Positions 1 to 10,976 of a stretch of 53,351 bases of DNA are shown here, piece by piece. Position 1 is the first letter of the stretch, and every line of letters starts with the position of its first letter. The notes under the pieces were generated by a model. The model was given only the letters and a program-made list of their open reading frames with translations. It had not been told where the DNA came from and made no database searches. A program made the position numbers and the translations under genes. Source of the stretch: Plantago elongata (lineage: Eukaryota; Streptophyta; Magnoliopsida; Lamiales; Plantaginaceae); the NCBI GenBank assembly GCA_036897095.1, contig JAYMSP010000409.1:1-53351 (forward strand), written 5' to 3'.

Positions 1-728
1 AAATTTATAAAATTTCCAACCCCCCCCCCCCTCCCCGCCAACATGTATTTATATCTATCTACAATTCATACTATGTGCAGAGTGCTCTCTCATGTCATTC
101 AAACATTTTAACAATGTCAAAAATATATGAAAGTCACTTGGACGAGAATCACATTCTCATTGCCAAGTTTCCACTCCTAATTATGCCCGCATGTGGAAGG
201 AACATATAATTTATGTACACGGTTTCAATAAAGCATAACAAGTGTTTTCATCCCATTTTTTTAATTAACTTATTACTTTTATTTATTGTTGGAGTATACT
301 TCAATTCTCCTCTTAGAACTAATTGCTAGAGGTTTGTCATGATTTATTTAGAGCCACTTATACCGGCTTTTAATTGGTTGCAAAAACATGTTATATATCT
401 TAACCATTTCTGAAAATTACAATAATGTAAATGCTTGTTAAAATCTACATAACTCATGGAGAAACTTTAGAACACACCATATATTATTCAAACAACCACA
501 AGTACATAGTCACCACTTACATTCAATGTTATTCAACTCTCACACAGATAGTATATGTTTCGCTCATAATAGAACCATCGGACTGAGATCAAAATCAATA
601 ACATATAACCGAAAGATCAACATATATGAGCAATGACTACTAATTATTTATTGATCTGGTTGAGACAACCAATCACCCACTAGATAATTATCACACGCCT
701 TATGTACATAATATGGAGCTTTCCTTCT
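1..728. other. 3' flank of TPS-A, no gene seen
   Basis: AT-rich sequence beyond the stop codon of TPS-A. It holds a short C-rich run at about 20-36 and otherwise nothing recognisable. The 3' UTR of TPS-A must lie in its right-hand part, but no polyadenylation site can be fixed from sequence alone. Confidence 0.6.
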
Positions 729-3459
729 TCAATAGCCCACGCGACTAGTTGGTCCACTCTCAAAAGCCACACCATTTATATTATTAGGCATTGCATCTTG
801 CCCTACTGATGTAACCACAAGAGTTTGAAGCATTTTGATGACTTCATATGTGTCGTCGAGATAAAACTTAGCCAAGCTTGGTTTTTGACCGACAGTGCAA
901 GGAAATAATTCAGCCGTACCGGAGAGTGAATGCTCCTCAACTGCACTTGAGATAACCTCAAACATATCTTCATCAGACCTATCATCACCAATGCATAGCA
1001 CAAAGTCTGCTTGTTGACCCATGTTCTTAACGGTCTCGGCTAGATACTTCATCACCAAACCTTTACTCACACCCTTCCACACAAGTAACAAGTTAATCCA
1101 CAAATAAAAAAGGTATGTATTAATGTGTTGGACTAATATGAGTACCAAGTTTGGGTAATACCTGAGGTTTAACCTCAACAATATATTGTCCCTTACACAC
1201 CATAACAGGGTCGTTTGTAAGGACACCCTCCAAGTGATCAAGAAGCTCTTTTGCTTGTCGGGAACCGAAATCCGGGTCAGCTTCTTGATAATTCCATACA
1301 AAAGCAGTCTCCTTTGACTCTATCCAGGAACCATCTGTGGCCTCTGTATAATGTGTCATTATCGGCAAAACAATTTTCTTCCAATTCAAGTCAATAACCA
1401 TGTTGGATGATATCCATTCAGAACTCTTTGTCCACCTAGAAAATAACAAAACTCAATATATCCATGTTAACAATTAGTGCAAATATAAAGTAAAACAAAA
1501 ATAAAAAAATTTAAAATCATATTACCTAGTGAAGTAACCATGTTCAGCTGACAGACCAAGTTTATCACACTCGGAGAACCACGCAGCTAAAGGATCCCTT
1601 CCTCTTCCGCTAACAATGAACACGATATTGTTTGGGTCACTAGAAAGACTATTCAACACCGAGATAATCTCATAGTTTGGGAACTTATCAGCTTGATTAT
1701 GTGGCAACATGGTTCCATCATAATCAAGAAGAATGAGTCGCCTACTAGATTTAATATAAGCCGGAACAACATTTTTAGTCAAAAGCTTCCTAAAGTTCGG
1801 ACCTAGCGCAATAACCTTGGTATGTAAGCCAAATCCAAGTTCCCAACACATCTTCCTATAATGCTCACTGCAAGCTCTCATTAAATCTTGATCTAAACTT
1901 TGTGTCCAATAAGCAACATCATGAGACATAATGTACATGTAATGCTTCTTATGGCGTGTCTCTTTTTCTGAATCCCTCATATTAATAGCTAAGTACATCG
2001 CCTCAAAGAGCCTATAAACATCCCATGGGTTAACTCGAATCGCACCACTCAAAGAAGGAGAACAACCAATAAACTCGGACAAAATAATCACACTCTTTCG
2101 TGGTGTTTTATCTCCAACTTTAAGAGCATTATCCAACTCTTGGCAACCCTGCCTCACCGCAGTGTACTTATAGGGCACCAGATTCATACCGTCCCTAAAG
2201 GCATTTACCACCACACATTCAGCAATAGAGTAATATGAAACCTTCTCTTGAAAACTAACCGGACCATTAACACAAACAATAGGTTGATAACCTGATGCAG
2301 GATCACCATACTTCTCATTAACCTCATTTGAGATCTTAGTGATCTCATCCTGCACAGCTTGGATATCCTGCCCATGACTCCTCGGCGAGTTCACAATTTG
2401 AACAAGCACCACACTCCCTCTATGATCCGGATGCTCAGCCAAAAGCATCCCCATTGCCATAAACTTCAAACTAATCCCCTTAAACATATCCATATCATCG
2501 ACACCCAACAACACAACCTTCCCGTCATAATTCCTCTTTAATTCCCGAATCTTATTTGCGGTATATGGTAATGACATAACTGCTTCAATTTGCCCCAAGT
2601 GTATCCCAACTGGAAGTATCTTAACACTAACAGTCCTCCCCAAATAATCTAAAGCAATGCAACCCATCTTAGATTGATATTCGAGACCAAGCATTCTTCC
2701 ACAACAATTCAAGAAATGCCTAGCATAATCAAAAGTTTGAAACCCAACCAAGTCACAATTCAACAACCCCCTTAAAATCTCATCCCGAACAGGTAAAGTA
2801 CGATAAATTTCTGAAGATGGGAATGGGCTATGCAAGAAAAAACCAAGCTTTATCTTGTTTTGTCTTTTTCTCAAGAATGTTGGAAGGATCATTAAATGGT
2901 AGTCATGAATCCAGACATAGTCTTCATCTGGATTGACAACTTCCATGACCTTATCAGCAAATATCCTATTGGCCGACACATAATCGAGCCACATGTCCTT
3001 ATCAAACCTGATCCCATGGTTAGGAGTCACAGGAAGCATATAGTGAAATAGAGGCCATAGAAAATGCTTACAGAAACCATGATAGAAATTGTTGAACAAA
3101 TCTCCTGACAAGAAAGTTGGGACGCACTTAAATTCATCTAGCAGGTACTCTGCAACAACATCTTGGTGTTCAGGATCAATCTCCACTGGTAAACCACCAA
3201 CATAGACTACTTGGGTATGAGGAGGAAATCCATCTTTGGTTTGCAGAACCAACGCGTCCATGTCCCATTCGAACTGCCATTGAAATTCTTGATGAGGGAC
3301 ACGAGAGGCCTTCAGGGGGAGCTGGTTGGAAACGATCACACGTCGTTCTTGATTCTTGGTTGTCACCTCCTCTGATGATTGACCAAATTCAAAGAAATTC
3401 GGGATAACTTTAGGAAATTCTGCATGATCACTAGAGTTATCTTCTAGTTTTAGGGGCAT
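729..3459 (-). CDS. class II trehalose-6-phosphate synthase-like protein (TPS-A), 3 exons, 850 aa
   Basis: Exons (minus strand) are 3459-1526, 1435-1162 and 1073-729, joined in phases 2 and 0 at GT-AG sites to give 850 residues. The N-terminal half is a glycosyltransferase family 20 domain (HDYHLMILPTFLRKR, GFFLHSPFPSSEIYRTLPVR, GVDDMDMFKGIS). The C-terminal half is a trehalose-phosphate phosphatase-like HAD domain with DYDGT near residue 578, SGRGRD and GDDRSDED near 765. This order and the very long first coding exon are typical of plant class II TPS proteins (AtTPS5-11), which are regarded mainly as regulators in trehalose-6-P/SnRK1 sugar signalling rather than proven synthases. The start is the first in-frame ATG. 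Near the end of the GT20 domain the protein reads NPWDVYRLFEAMYLAINM where TPS-B reads NPWDVSCVAEAMASGVAM, an unusual divergence. The last intron has a weak acceptor (GGAAG). No stops or frameshifts are seen, so it is probably functional. Confidence 0.93.
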
Positions 3460-3588
3460 TGTACGATATGTTTGATTGGAAGATAAAATAAAAACATAAA
3501 AGATATTTAACAACTAATTACAAAGAAGCAATGAAGCAGACCAACAAGAGTATTTTTGTGTATCACTTATCATTGTGTGTTTCTGCAT
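3450..3588 (-). promoter_or_regulatory. TPS-A leader with two upstream ORFs
   Basis: On the minus strand an ATG at 3588 opens a 24-codon ORF ending at 3514. A second ATG at 3497 opens a 15-codon ORF whose TAA at 3452-3450 lies inside the start of the main CDS, so it overlaps the main ATG at 3459. With the TATA-like sequence at about 3625-3632, both would lie in the mRNA leader. An overlapping upstream ORF would be expected to lower translation of TPS-A. The transcription start is inferred, not seen. Confidence 0.45.
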
Positions 3589-3597
3589 ATTAAATTG

Positions 3598-3745
3598 TGA
3601 GGAAATGTTTGGAGGTGCAGTTGTTTATATATTGGAAAAAAGTGTAATGTAATTTTCATTTATTGGAGAAGATTGTGCTAATATAGTTTTCTTTGTTCTT
3701 TTTTTTTTTAATTTTTGGTATAGGGATAAGAACAAAGTTTTAAAT
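3598..3745 (-). promoter_or_regulatory. TPS-A core promoter, homologous to the TPS-B promoter
   Basis: A TATA-like stretch (minus strand AATATATAAA, 3624-3633) lies about 165 bp upstream of the start codon. Just upstream, 3651-3699 closely matches 13936-13983 before TPS-B; the shared core reads GGAGAAGATTGTG on the plus strand. The duplication that made the two genes therefore included the promoter. Confidence 0.6.
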
Positions 3746-3825
3746 TACTTATATTTGACTTGGTTACAAATTTGAACACCTAAGATTTACCAACTTTATT
3801 TGTGTTTTATATTGACATTTGTTAC

Positions 3826-3882
3826 ACATAATTATATTTCCGTACTTCTTATATGTATTTATGACATGTAACTAGCATCCAA
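3826..3882 (+). repeat. possible single copy of the array monomer found upstream of TPS-B
   Basis: This stretch, including TATGTATTTATGACATGTAA, can be aligned by eye to the ~55 bp monomer at the 3' end of the array at 14.1-15.9 kb (ATATGTAATATTGACACGTA). Both are AT-rich, so a chance match cannot be excluded. Confidence 0.25.
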
Positions 3883-4122
3883 TACAACTACATTACATTG
3901 CTTTTGGATTCAAAAGGATCCAGTACGACTGTATTAAATTATTTGGTGAATGCTACGTTCCACCACAATACTTCACTGCACGTTAACGGCTAGGATTTTC
4001 CGCATGTTGACAATTTTTTTCGAATAATATTTATCGGTCATTCATAACATTCAAACAGTAGATTACTTTATTGTCACATGCAACATATATAACATATGAG
4101 TTAGTATTAGAAATATTACCAT

Positions 4123-4212
4123 TTTTTTTTCGAAACGGCTAAGGTTATTCGAACCCTCCAACCTATTGGTTGGAGGGTAAGCGGCTTACCAACTGAGTTG
4201 CACTTCATGTTC
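4123..4212 (-). mobile_element. short tRNA-derived SINE, copy 1
   Basis: On the minus strand it has a box A-like segment (CAACTCAGTTGGTAAG), a box B-like segment (GGGTTCGAATAA), then TTAGCCGTTTCG and an A-run. ATTACCAT at 4115-4122 and 4213-4220 flanks it as a target-site duplication. It belongs to the same family as the copies at 21668, 27323, 34110, 35368 and 49101. Confidence 0.75.
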
Positions 4213-4317
4213 ATTACCATGGTAATTATATAAAGATATATCAAATCAATTTTATTTACGATATTCAAACTAGTAACGAAATCAGTTTGCTAGATCTTGT
4301 AAATAATTATTTTGTAA

Positions 4318-4470
4318 GGTCAGTGGATCACGACTCTTCTTATTGTTATCCTTTATTTACATATCTTATATATTTCGAGAGTCCAAGTTAATTTTATACA
4401 AATTTGCTAACTCAATTATATTAATGATATTATACATTTAATTATTTGTGCAATGTAATTTAGTTATATA
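4318..4470. repeat. segmental-duplication block upstream of TPS-A (pairs with 16107-16290)
   Basis: GGTCAGTGGATCACG followed by CTCTTCTTATT (one base different between them) recurs at 16107-16133, and weaker similarity continues for over 100 bp (GAGAGTC, TTAATGA). The block lies 0.86 kb from the TPS-A start and 2.4 kb from the TPS-B start. It marks the far end of the recognisable tandem duplication. Confidence 0.65.
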
Positions 4471-7400
4471 TTATATGATAATGTGTGACATAATAGATAG
4501 AAAAATCATATTTTTTAATTGGTACAAGAAATACCATTTAAATTTTTGTATTCAATTTCATTAGTTTGTAACATACAATTTAATATTTATATAACTAATT
4601 AAATCCTTACAATGTATAAGTTGTTAATTAATTAGTGAAGTTACTACTACATTAACGTTGATGATTGTCCCAACTGAAAATAATAATGCATATAAAATGA
4701 GATGGAAATTATCTCTATTTTATTATTATTGTTGTTGTCGTCGTCATCGGTGAAACTTTATTTTAAAACTTTAATGACATAATTGTTCAAATAGCAAAGG
4801 TCTAAATCTTATTCACTATAAAAGAAAAGGAAATTTTTCATAATGTCCCCTAAAAATTATAACTCTTCTAAAGTTCTTTAAGAATATTCCTTAAATGTGG
4901 TTTCTGTTTCAATATGATCTAACATGATTAAATCTTCTTTACGTAAAACTCTATTTTTTCCCTAAAATAATTGTCTCCATATATACAACTTTTCTGTAAA
5001 AAACCTTGTGGATTGCACATAATTCCTAAGTAACCTAATTATTGATGTAGTGAAGGCTAGATGCTAGCCAGAGACTCCAACATGTCTAGCATTTTTATTG
5101 TACTAGATTTTTGTAATTTCGGTATTGTTTTTCTAAAGATATTTGAGGTTGTCTGCGTAGTCTTGTCGCGTTGCCTGGACTTTATGTCGGCGGTATTGTT
5201 ATGTTGTTTTGAATAAAAATTTTACATTGGCTCCAAAAAAACAATATTTGTACTTTTTCTATATATGATCAATCAGATGTATATTAATATGTTTTATGAT
5301 GATGTTCTATTTTGTAATATTGGTTCATGTGTGATGATGTATTGTTTGAACACTGCTAGTGTTCTATCGTAATGATATTATTTTAACTTCTTCAAAAAGA
5401 TACTCCTATGTTTCAGTGATTCTCTCAGCGGCATATTCACCATTTATATTGACAGATATTGCTAACTTATTAAATGATTGACCAAAACGTGATTGGATAA
5501 GGAAGTTTTCTCAATATTATAAAATTAATGGAATTTTATAATATTATACCTTTATTTCATATCGTTAGGTCGCAATTGCAGCATTCAATGTTTTTAAAAA
5601 AAACTCAAGCAACTAATTTATTTTATAGATTTTTGTAAGAGTTTTATAGTAGCCATGAGTAACGTGAGCACTCCCAATGCTCCTCTTATGTTGTTCCTTA
5701 AATAACATAACTTTAATTAGTAGAAAAGTATAAGGGTTATTACCTCTAATTCAATTTATGGAGAAGGAGAAACAAAAGTTTATACTGAATTATATGGATC
5801 CGTGATTGCATATGATATCCTCTTATTATTACAAGAAACTGAAAAAGTACAAATTATTTTCTCCTTGATAATTTTTTTTTTTTTGTTTGAAATAAGTTGC
5901 AGTTTGCGATAGAGGCATCAAATCCCACTATTATTACTTAAATCACAATTCTAGCCGTTATAGATTCAGTAACTAGGAATCTTTCCTAAAATTGTAACCA
6001 TGTAACTATATGAAAGAATAAGTTTCAAGATTTCAACAACGTACTTCCATCTTACGAGTATTTTCTTTTTTATACACATACACATATATCTCATAGACAC
6101 AATCAAAATCTCTAGAGTAACTTTTTATTTGATTGCGCGCGTAATCTGCAGTGAATTGATTCAAATAATTCATATATTCAACCAATTATGAAATAATTAA
6201 AAGAAAAACATACGAGTATGAAATTGGTTCCCGTACCAGGGAAATTTTATTGCAAATATTGCTCCTGATTAGCTCCACATCACATGTACAATATTCCAGT
6301 TTGGTAAGTTTGCTTTTGTAGTTGCATTGTCATGGATGCAATCCTACATAAATTTGTACATAAATAATTTACGAACATAAATAATTTTTAAGTTTTCATT
6401 ATTGAAAAAACATGAGATAAAATAGTTCTGAATATCTCCAATTCTTCTTCAAACGCGGACGGTTAACCACATAGGATACTTAAGAAATAATATAGACCTA
6501 AAATGAGTTATTGTGACCAAATATTTATATACAGTATCAGTTATAGACAACAAATAATTAGCTTTAAAATTTTATGTTAGCACGAAGTTTCTATTATATC
6601 CCCTCACCTCCCAACCTACACAAGTGCTAGTACCATAGCTTATAGTAAGGAATAAGAAAAAATAGTATAAAAGAGAGCTCATCTCCCCTATGGATGAGGT
6701 ATCCAACTTCTCACCCGGCTAAGATGGTGGCGGTGTGTTACCATGCATAATTTGGTATGCTTCCATCCACTCCCTCCATTGATGTGCTGAAAATGTCGAT
6801 AGAGATTAAGCCTATCAAAGTTTCCGATTAAAATTAAGTAGCAGTTTAAATTTATAGTTTTTTCCAAGATCTTCTAACCAAACACAAAAACACAAAGTAA
6901 CATCGTGCAGTGGAAGTTGATTCGAGTGCCGAACTCTTACTGAAAATAATTTTAAGCACTCAATTCGTAACACAATTTAAGTGCTAAGAATTTAAACACA
7001 AAATACTTAGACATATTAATTTTATGAACTAAAAAACTTAGTAAATTGAAAAAAAATAGAATGTAAACAAAACATAAAGACTTAATGAACTGGACAAATT
7101 ACGGTTTCATGGAAATACGATAGTTGTATGATAAGCTTTGTAAAGGTGCTCGAACATATGCTATTATCATGGTTGTGTTACAAGAATAGTAAGAGATATA
7201 TGTAGGATAATCACTACATAAATATTTACTATCATGAAGGAATTACACATCTACCAAACCCCTGGTGAATTTTGCTATTCACGGTCATGCCGTTAATATC
7301 AAGCATAATCAAAGAACATGTAAAAAGCATAAATTGATTATCTAAAACTAAATTGCATAAATCCTAATAAATGAAGTTCATAGAAAAGCAATGTGTTAAT

Positions 7401-9040
7401 AACCAAAATGATCACCTTAATCTACTTCGTTGCAAAGGTCTCATGTAACTTCAAAGAATATAGAGAGGAACATTAAGGTTTTTCCTCTCAATCTTTACGC
7501 CCTAGGTTACCCTAGAAGGTAAAACTTATGAATAAAATAAAAAACGTAGATGCCCTATTTAAAAGTAGAGATCAAATTATGGTCTAGTCTCACAGAATCT
7601 GTTGAATCGTCTCACCACAAAGCCAAATTATGCTAGTAGTGTCGCCAAATGCAAACTATGTGTTTCTTGACTATGGAACCCCCTCGTCGCAATGCGTCAA
7701 ATATCTCGATGCGGAGTGAACTACTTTTAGTCGGTTCTAATAGTTCGCACCAAAGTAATGTATGTTGGTCTTATCTTATCATATTACCACCAAAATAAGG
7801 TCAATTGAAGTTCATATAAGAAAGTTATATCCAAATGTCAAGATTGCTCCAAGTTTACATTTTTGCTCATAAAACTCCAATATCATTATCTAAACTTCAA
7901 ATACACTTCCATTTCGATTATTGGACATTATTTCTTCTTCTTTCAATTACTAAGATGGTATTCTTATTTATTTATTCATTCATTTATTTATTTCACATTG
8001 TAGTCCATAGTTGCAGCGTATAAACATCTTTCCTCCTCGACCTTGAAAATAATCGTTTCCTTCTCATATGAATAGACGTCATCTTCACTTTAAAATACAA
8101 CTTTATAAATAAATCATGCTCAGAACGCCGTAATTTCTATGAATAATTAAAATTAAACAAGCAACTGAAATACGAATAAAGTGGGAATCAAATACGAATA
8201 AAGTGGGAATCGCCCACTCCACACATGAACTCATTAACAAACATAATTATCTTAAAGACACTACCATTAGACTGATCTAATGGACGGCCTCCTTCTAATT
8301 CCATGGTTTCCAACAAATCGTAATTAAAAACTGATTGTTTGACTTAAAATTGAAATTCACACAAATCAAATTGTACAATTTTGGTATAAGAAAACAATTA
8401 TAAATTTTCTCAATTTTAATTCTAAACCAAATAGTATATAAATATTGGTAGGAATATGAATTCTAGCTATTTATAATCAAAGAGAAAACAAGCAAAACTA
8501 TAGGCCTGAAAACATGTAAAGTAGTTGCTCAAATAAGTGATCATCAGATCACGTATTGCATCCAGTTGACCTACTACCTGATCTTCTTTACCCATAGAAT
8601 TAAAGCATGATCAAAGAAAATAAGCTTAAGGAAAACTAAACATGCACATTTATTATAATCATAGTAAGTACTTACCATAGTTCATTAACTAATAAGCAGT
8701 ATAGCCTAGATTGTCAATGGTCTTTGGAATTGGCTAGTCCCCATAAATAAATTATTAGAAATTTGTTTAGCACAATTTTACTCAACTGATATGCATAAAT
8801 CTGTATTTGTTATCCACCATGCCACCTGCAATATGAATTTAATTTGGTGCCATTTTGGTTGAACCAATACACCTGCTGCATTTCAAAACTGGTGATTAAA
8901 CTATTCCCTGAATATCTGGGGAAGGTTTGTTCTAGTGCAATTCATGCAATGAGAAATCACTAGTTATATCTGAAAATTTTAACGAAAATAAATTCTAAAT
9001 GTAAAACACTTATGTGTGAGAACATGTTAATATTACATAT
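4471..9040. other. intergenic spacer, no gene recognised
   Basis: AT-rich spacer between the promoter of TPS-A and the inverted-repeat element. Apart from homopolymer T runs and the small direct repeat at 8168-8211, I see no coding sequence, RNA gene or mobile element. Short ORFs here have no recognisable protein similarity. Confidence 0.6.
8168..8211 (+). repeat. exact 22 bp tandem duplication
   Basis: Two adjacent identical copies (8168-8189 and 8190-8211) of a unit containing TACGAATAAAGTGGGAATC. It looks like a recent replication-slippage product. Confidence 0.9.
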
Positions 9041-9981
9041 GGGAGAAAGGCACTTTAGGTCCACTAATTTGAAATGATTATGACGCGTAATTACCACTTT
9101 GCACTCATTGTAATTTTTAATCCATAATTTTCTGGACATAACAATTTAAGTATTGTTTCGTCAAATTATGGACTAATTAATCAGCTTATGTGGCATATGA
9201 AATGCTGATTTGGATTTCAAACCAGACTTAGTCAAGAAATGTTGACTTCCACCTCACTTCAATTCTACACATCAGATTGTCAATTGGTGAAGACAAAAAA
9301 AGGAAAAGAAATAGAAAGAAAAAAGAAACGAACAGTCTCATCAAACGGCTATTTTGGCCTAATCGATTCGACAGAGACACAATTAAACACAACATTGAGA
9401 ATTGGAAGTGGACGATGAATTCACGGAGAAAGGAAACCGCTGCCTTTCACAATCGTAATGACGTCAATGATTCGACATTGGCCCATCACTGCACCAACAA
9501 GGATTTTCATTTGTATGTTGATGGAGCCTTGAGGACCGAAGATAGTGATGCTGAGAGCAATGACGACATTACGATTGTGAACGGCAGCGGCTTCCTTTCT
9601 CCGTGAATTTGTCGTCCATTTCCAATTCTCAGTGTTGTGTTTAATTGTGTCTCTGTCGAATTTGTTAGGGCAAAATAGCCGTTTGATGAGACTGTTCGTT
9701 TCTTTTTTCTTTCTAATTCTTTTTTCTTTTTTGTCTTCTCCAATTGGCAATTTGATGTGAAGAATTAAAGTGAGGTGGAAGTCAACATTTCTTGACAAGT
9801 GTGGTTTGGAATCCAAATAAGCATTTCATATGCCACATAAGTCGATTTAGTCCATAATTTGACGGAACAGTACTTAAATAGTCATGTCTAGAAAGTTGTG
9901 GATTAAAAATCACAACAAGTACAAAGTGATAATTGCACGTCACAATCAACAAAAGTAGTGGACCAAAATTGTCTTTCTCCC
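9041..9981. mobile_element. non-autonomous Mutator-like/foldback element with ~420 bp terminal inverted repeats
   Basis: The left arm (about 9041-9465) starts GGGAGAAAGGCACTTTAGG. The reverse complement of the right arm (about 9561-9981) starts GGGAGAAAGACAATTTTGG. The arms stay alignable for their whole length, leaving a loop of roughly 95 bp. Short ORFs on opposite strands encode the same lysine/arginine-rich peptide (IGEDKK...KKKETNSLIKRLF), which is only the two arms read in opposite directions. No transposase is present. Flanks TATTACATAT and TTCTATATAT agree at 7 of 10 positions and could be a decayed Mutator-type duplication. Long inverted repeats starting with G fit non-autonomous MULEs; the exact superfamily is inferred. 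A transcript of this region would fold into a long hairpin. Confidence 0.75.
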
Positions 9982-10041
9982 TTCTATATATTTAGTTACA
10001 AACATTATAGGCTTGAAAGTACATGTAATGCAAGTGTAATA

Positions 10042-10292
10042 CTCCCCCCGTCCCAGCAAACTTTACACAATTGTCATTTCTAGCCGTCCCACAAAATTTT
10101 ATATATTACCAAAAAAGAAGTTACCCTACCACTAAACAAATAATAAACAATCTCAAATTTATACAAAATTTATACATTTTGCCACTTAAAGTACACTTTT
10201 CTCTACCTTCTTTATTTTTTATCATGACCTTAAATTTTCACATAAAACTACGCACCAACTTTAATGTATGAAGTTTGATAAAACGGAGCGAG
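10042..10292. mobile_element. Stowaway MITE
   Basis: It begins CTCCCCCCGTCCC, and the reverse complement of its right end begins CTCGCTCCGTTTTATC. It is bounded by TA on both sides (10040-10041 and 10293-10294). The inverted termini with TA target duplication are the Tc1/mariner-derived Stowaway signature. It has no coding capacity. Confidence 0.85.
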
Positions 10293-10294
10293 TA

Positions 10295-10976
10295 CATTTT
10301 TATTCAGCACCCGTTGATTTTAGTTAAGTATATGATATACGATTTTATCTTTTCAATATATTTGATCAATTGCAAAAGTTCGAAGATAGGCACGTGGTAT
10401 CACCCAAAAGTGATACTCAAGTTTATTGAAGCCCAACCTACTTGTGAATTATGGGCTTATATGGCTCAAAATCATCCAAATATTGATGATGCTCAAGTAC
10501 TTGTTCAACTGCGACTTGTGATCTATACTATTTTCTTCCAAACGGTAAAGGTAATCGAACCCCGCCTTTAGGTACTATTGTGTGGAGAAAATTTTAGATG
10601 AATACAGACATATCACATAAGCAATTATATGAGTTATATAAACACATTTCAAATTCTTGACAAAACAATCGGACTAAATCAAGTTCAAAAGAACAATTGC
10701 TGGTTAGGAAGAGTCCACAGATCAACAAACAAGACCTGTCCGATCTATTTTTTTTTTCCAATATATGTCATAGATCAACTATGAACATAGAGATATCTAA
10801 TAGTTTCATTCTACTAATTACTGGTAGATATATAGGATAACCTGTCTGAACTGAATACTAGTCATTTTTTTTCTTACGGTTCGGAGACGCTCAACGACCC
10901 AACCGGAACTATTGATAATCTTCTTCCTTTGTACATTCTGAAGCTGTTCTCCAGTAGCTAGCTAGCTCTAACATCA
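10295..10976. other. 3' flank of TPS-B
   Basis: Non-coding spacer that must include the TPS-B 3' UTR next to 10976. A 98-codon ORF on the plus strand (10275-10571) has no recognisable domain and begins inside the MITE, so I do not call it a gene. Confidence 0.55.

Noticed and set aside
3460..3513. N-terminal extension of TPS-A from an upstream TTG codon (and likewise 13735-13797 for TPS-B)
   Set aside because: The first in-frame ATGs give N-termini resembling known class II TPS proteins; the upstream frame has no ATG.
9277..9816. Lysine-rich ORFs of 109 and 131 codons on opposite strands
   Set aside because: They are the two arms of the inverted repeat translated in opposite directions, with no known domain.
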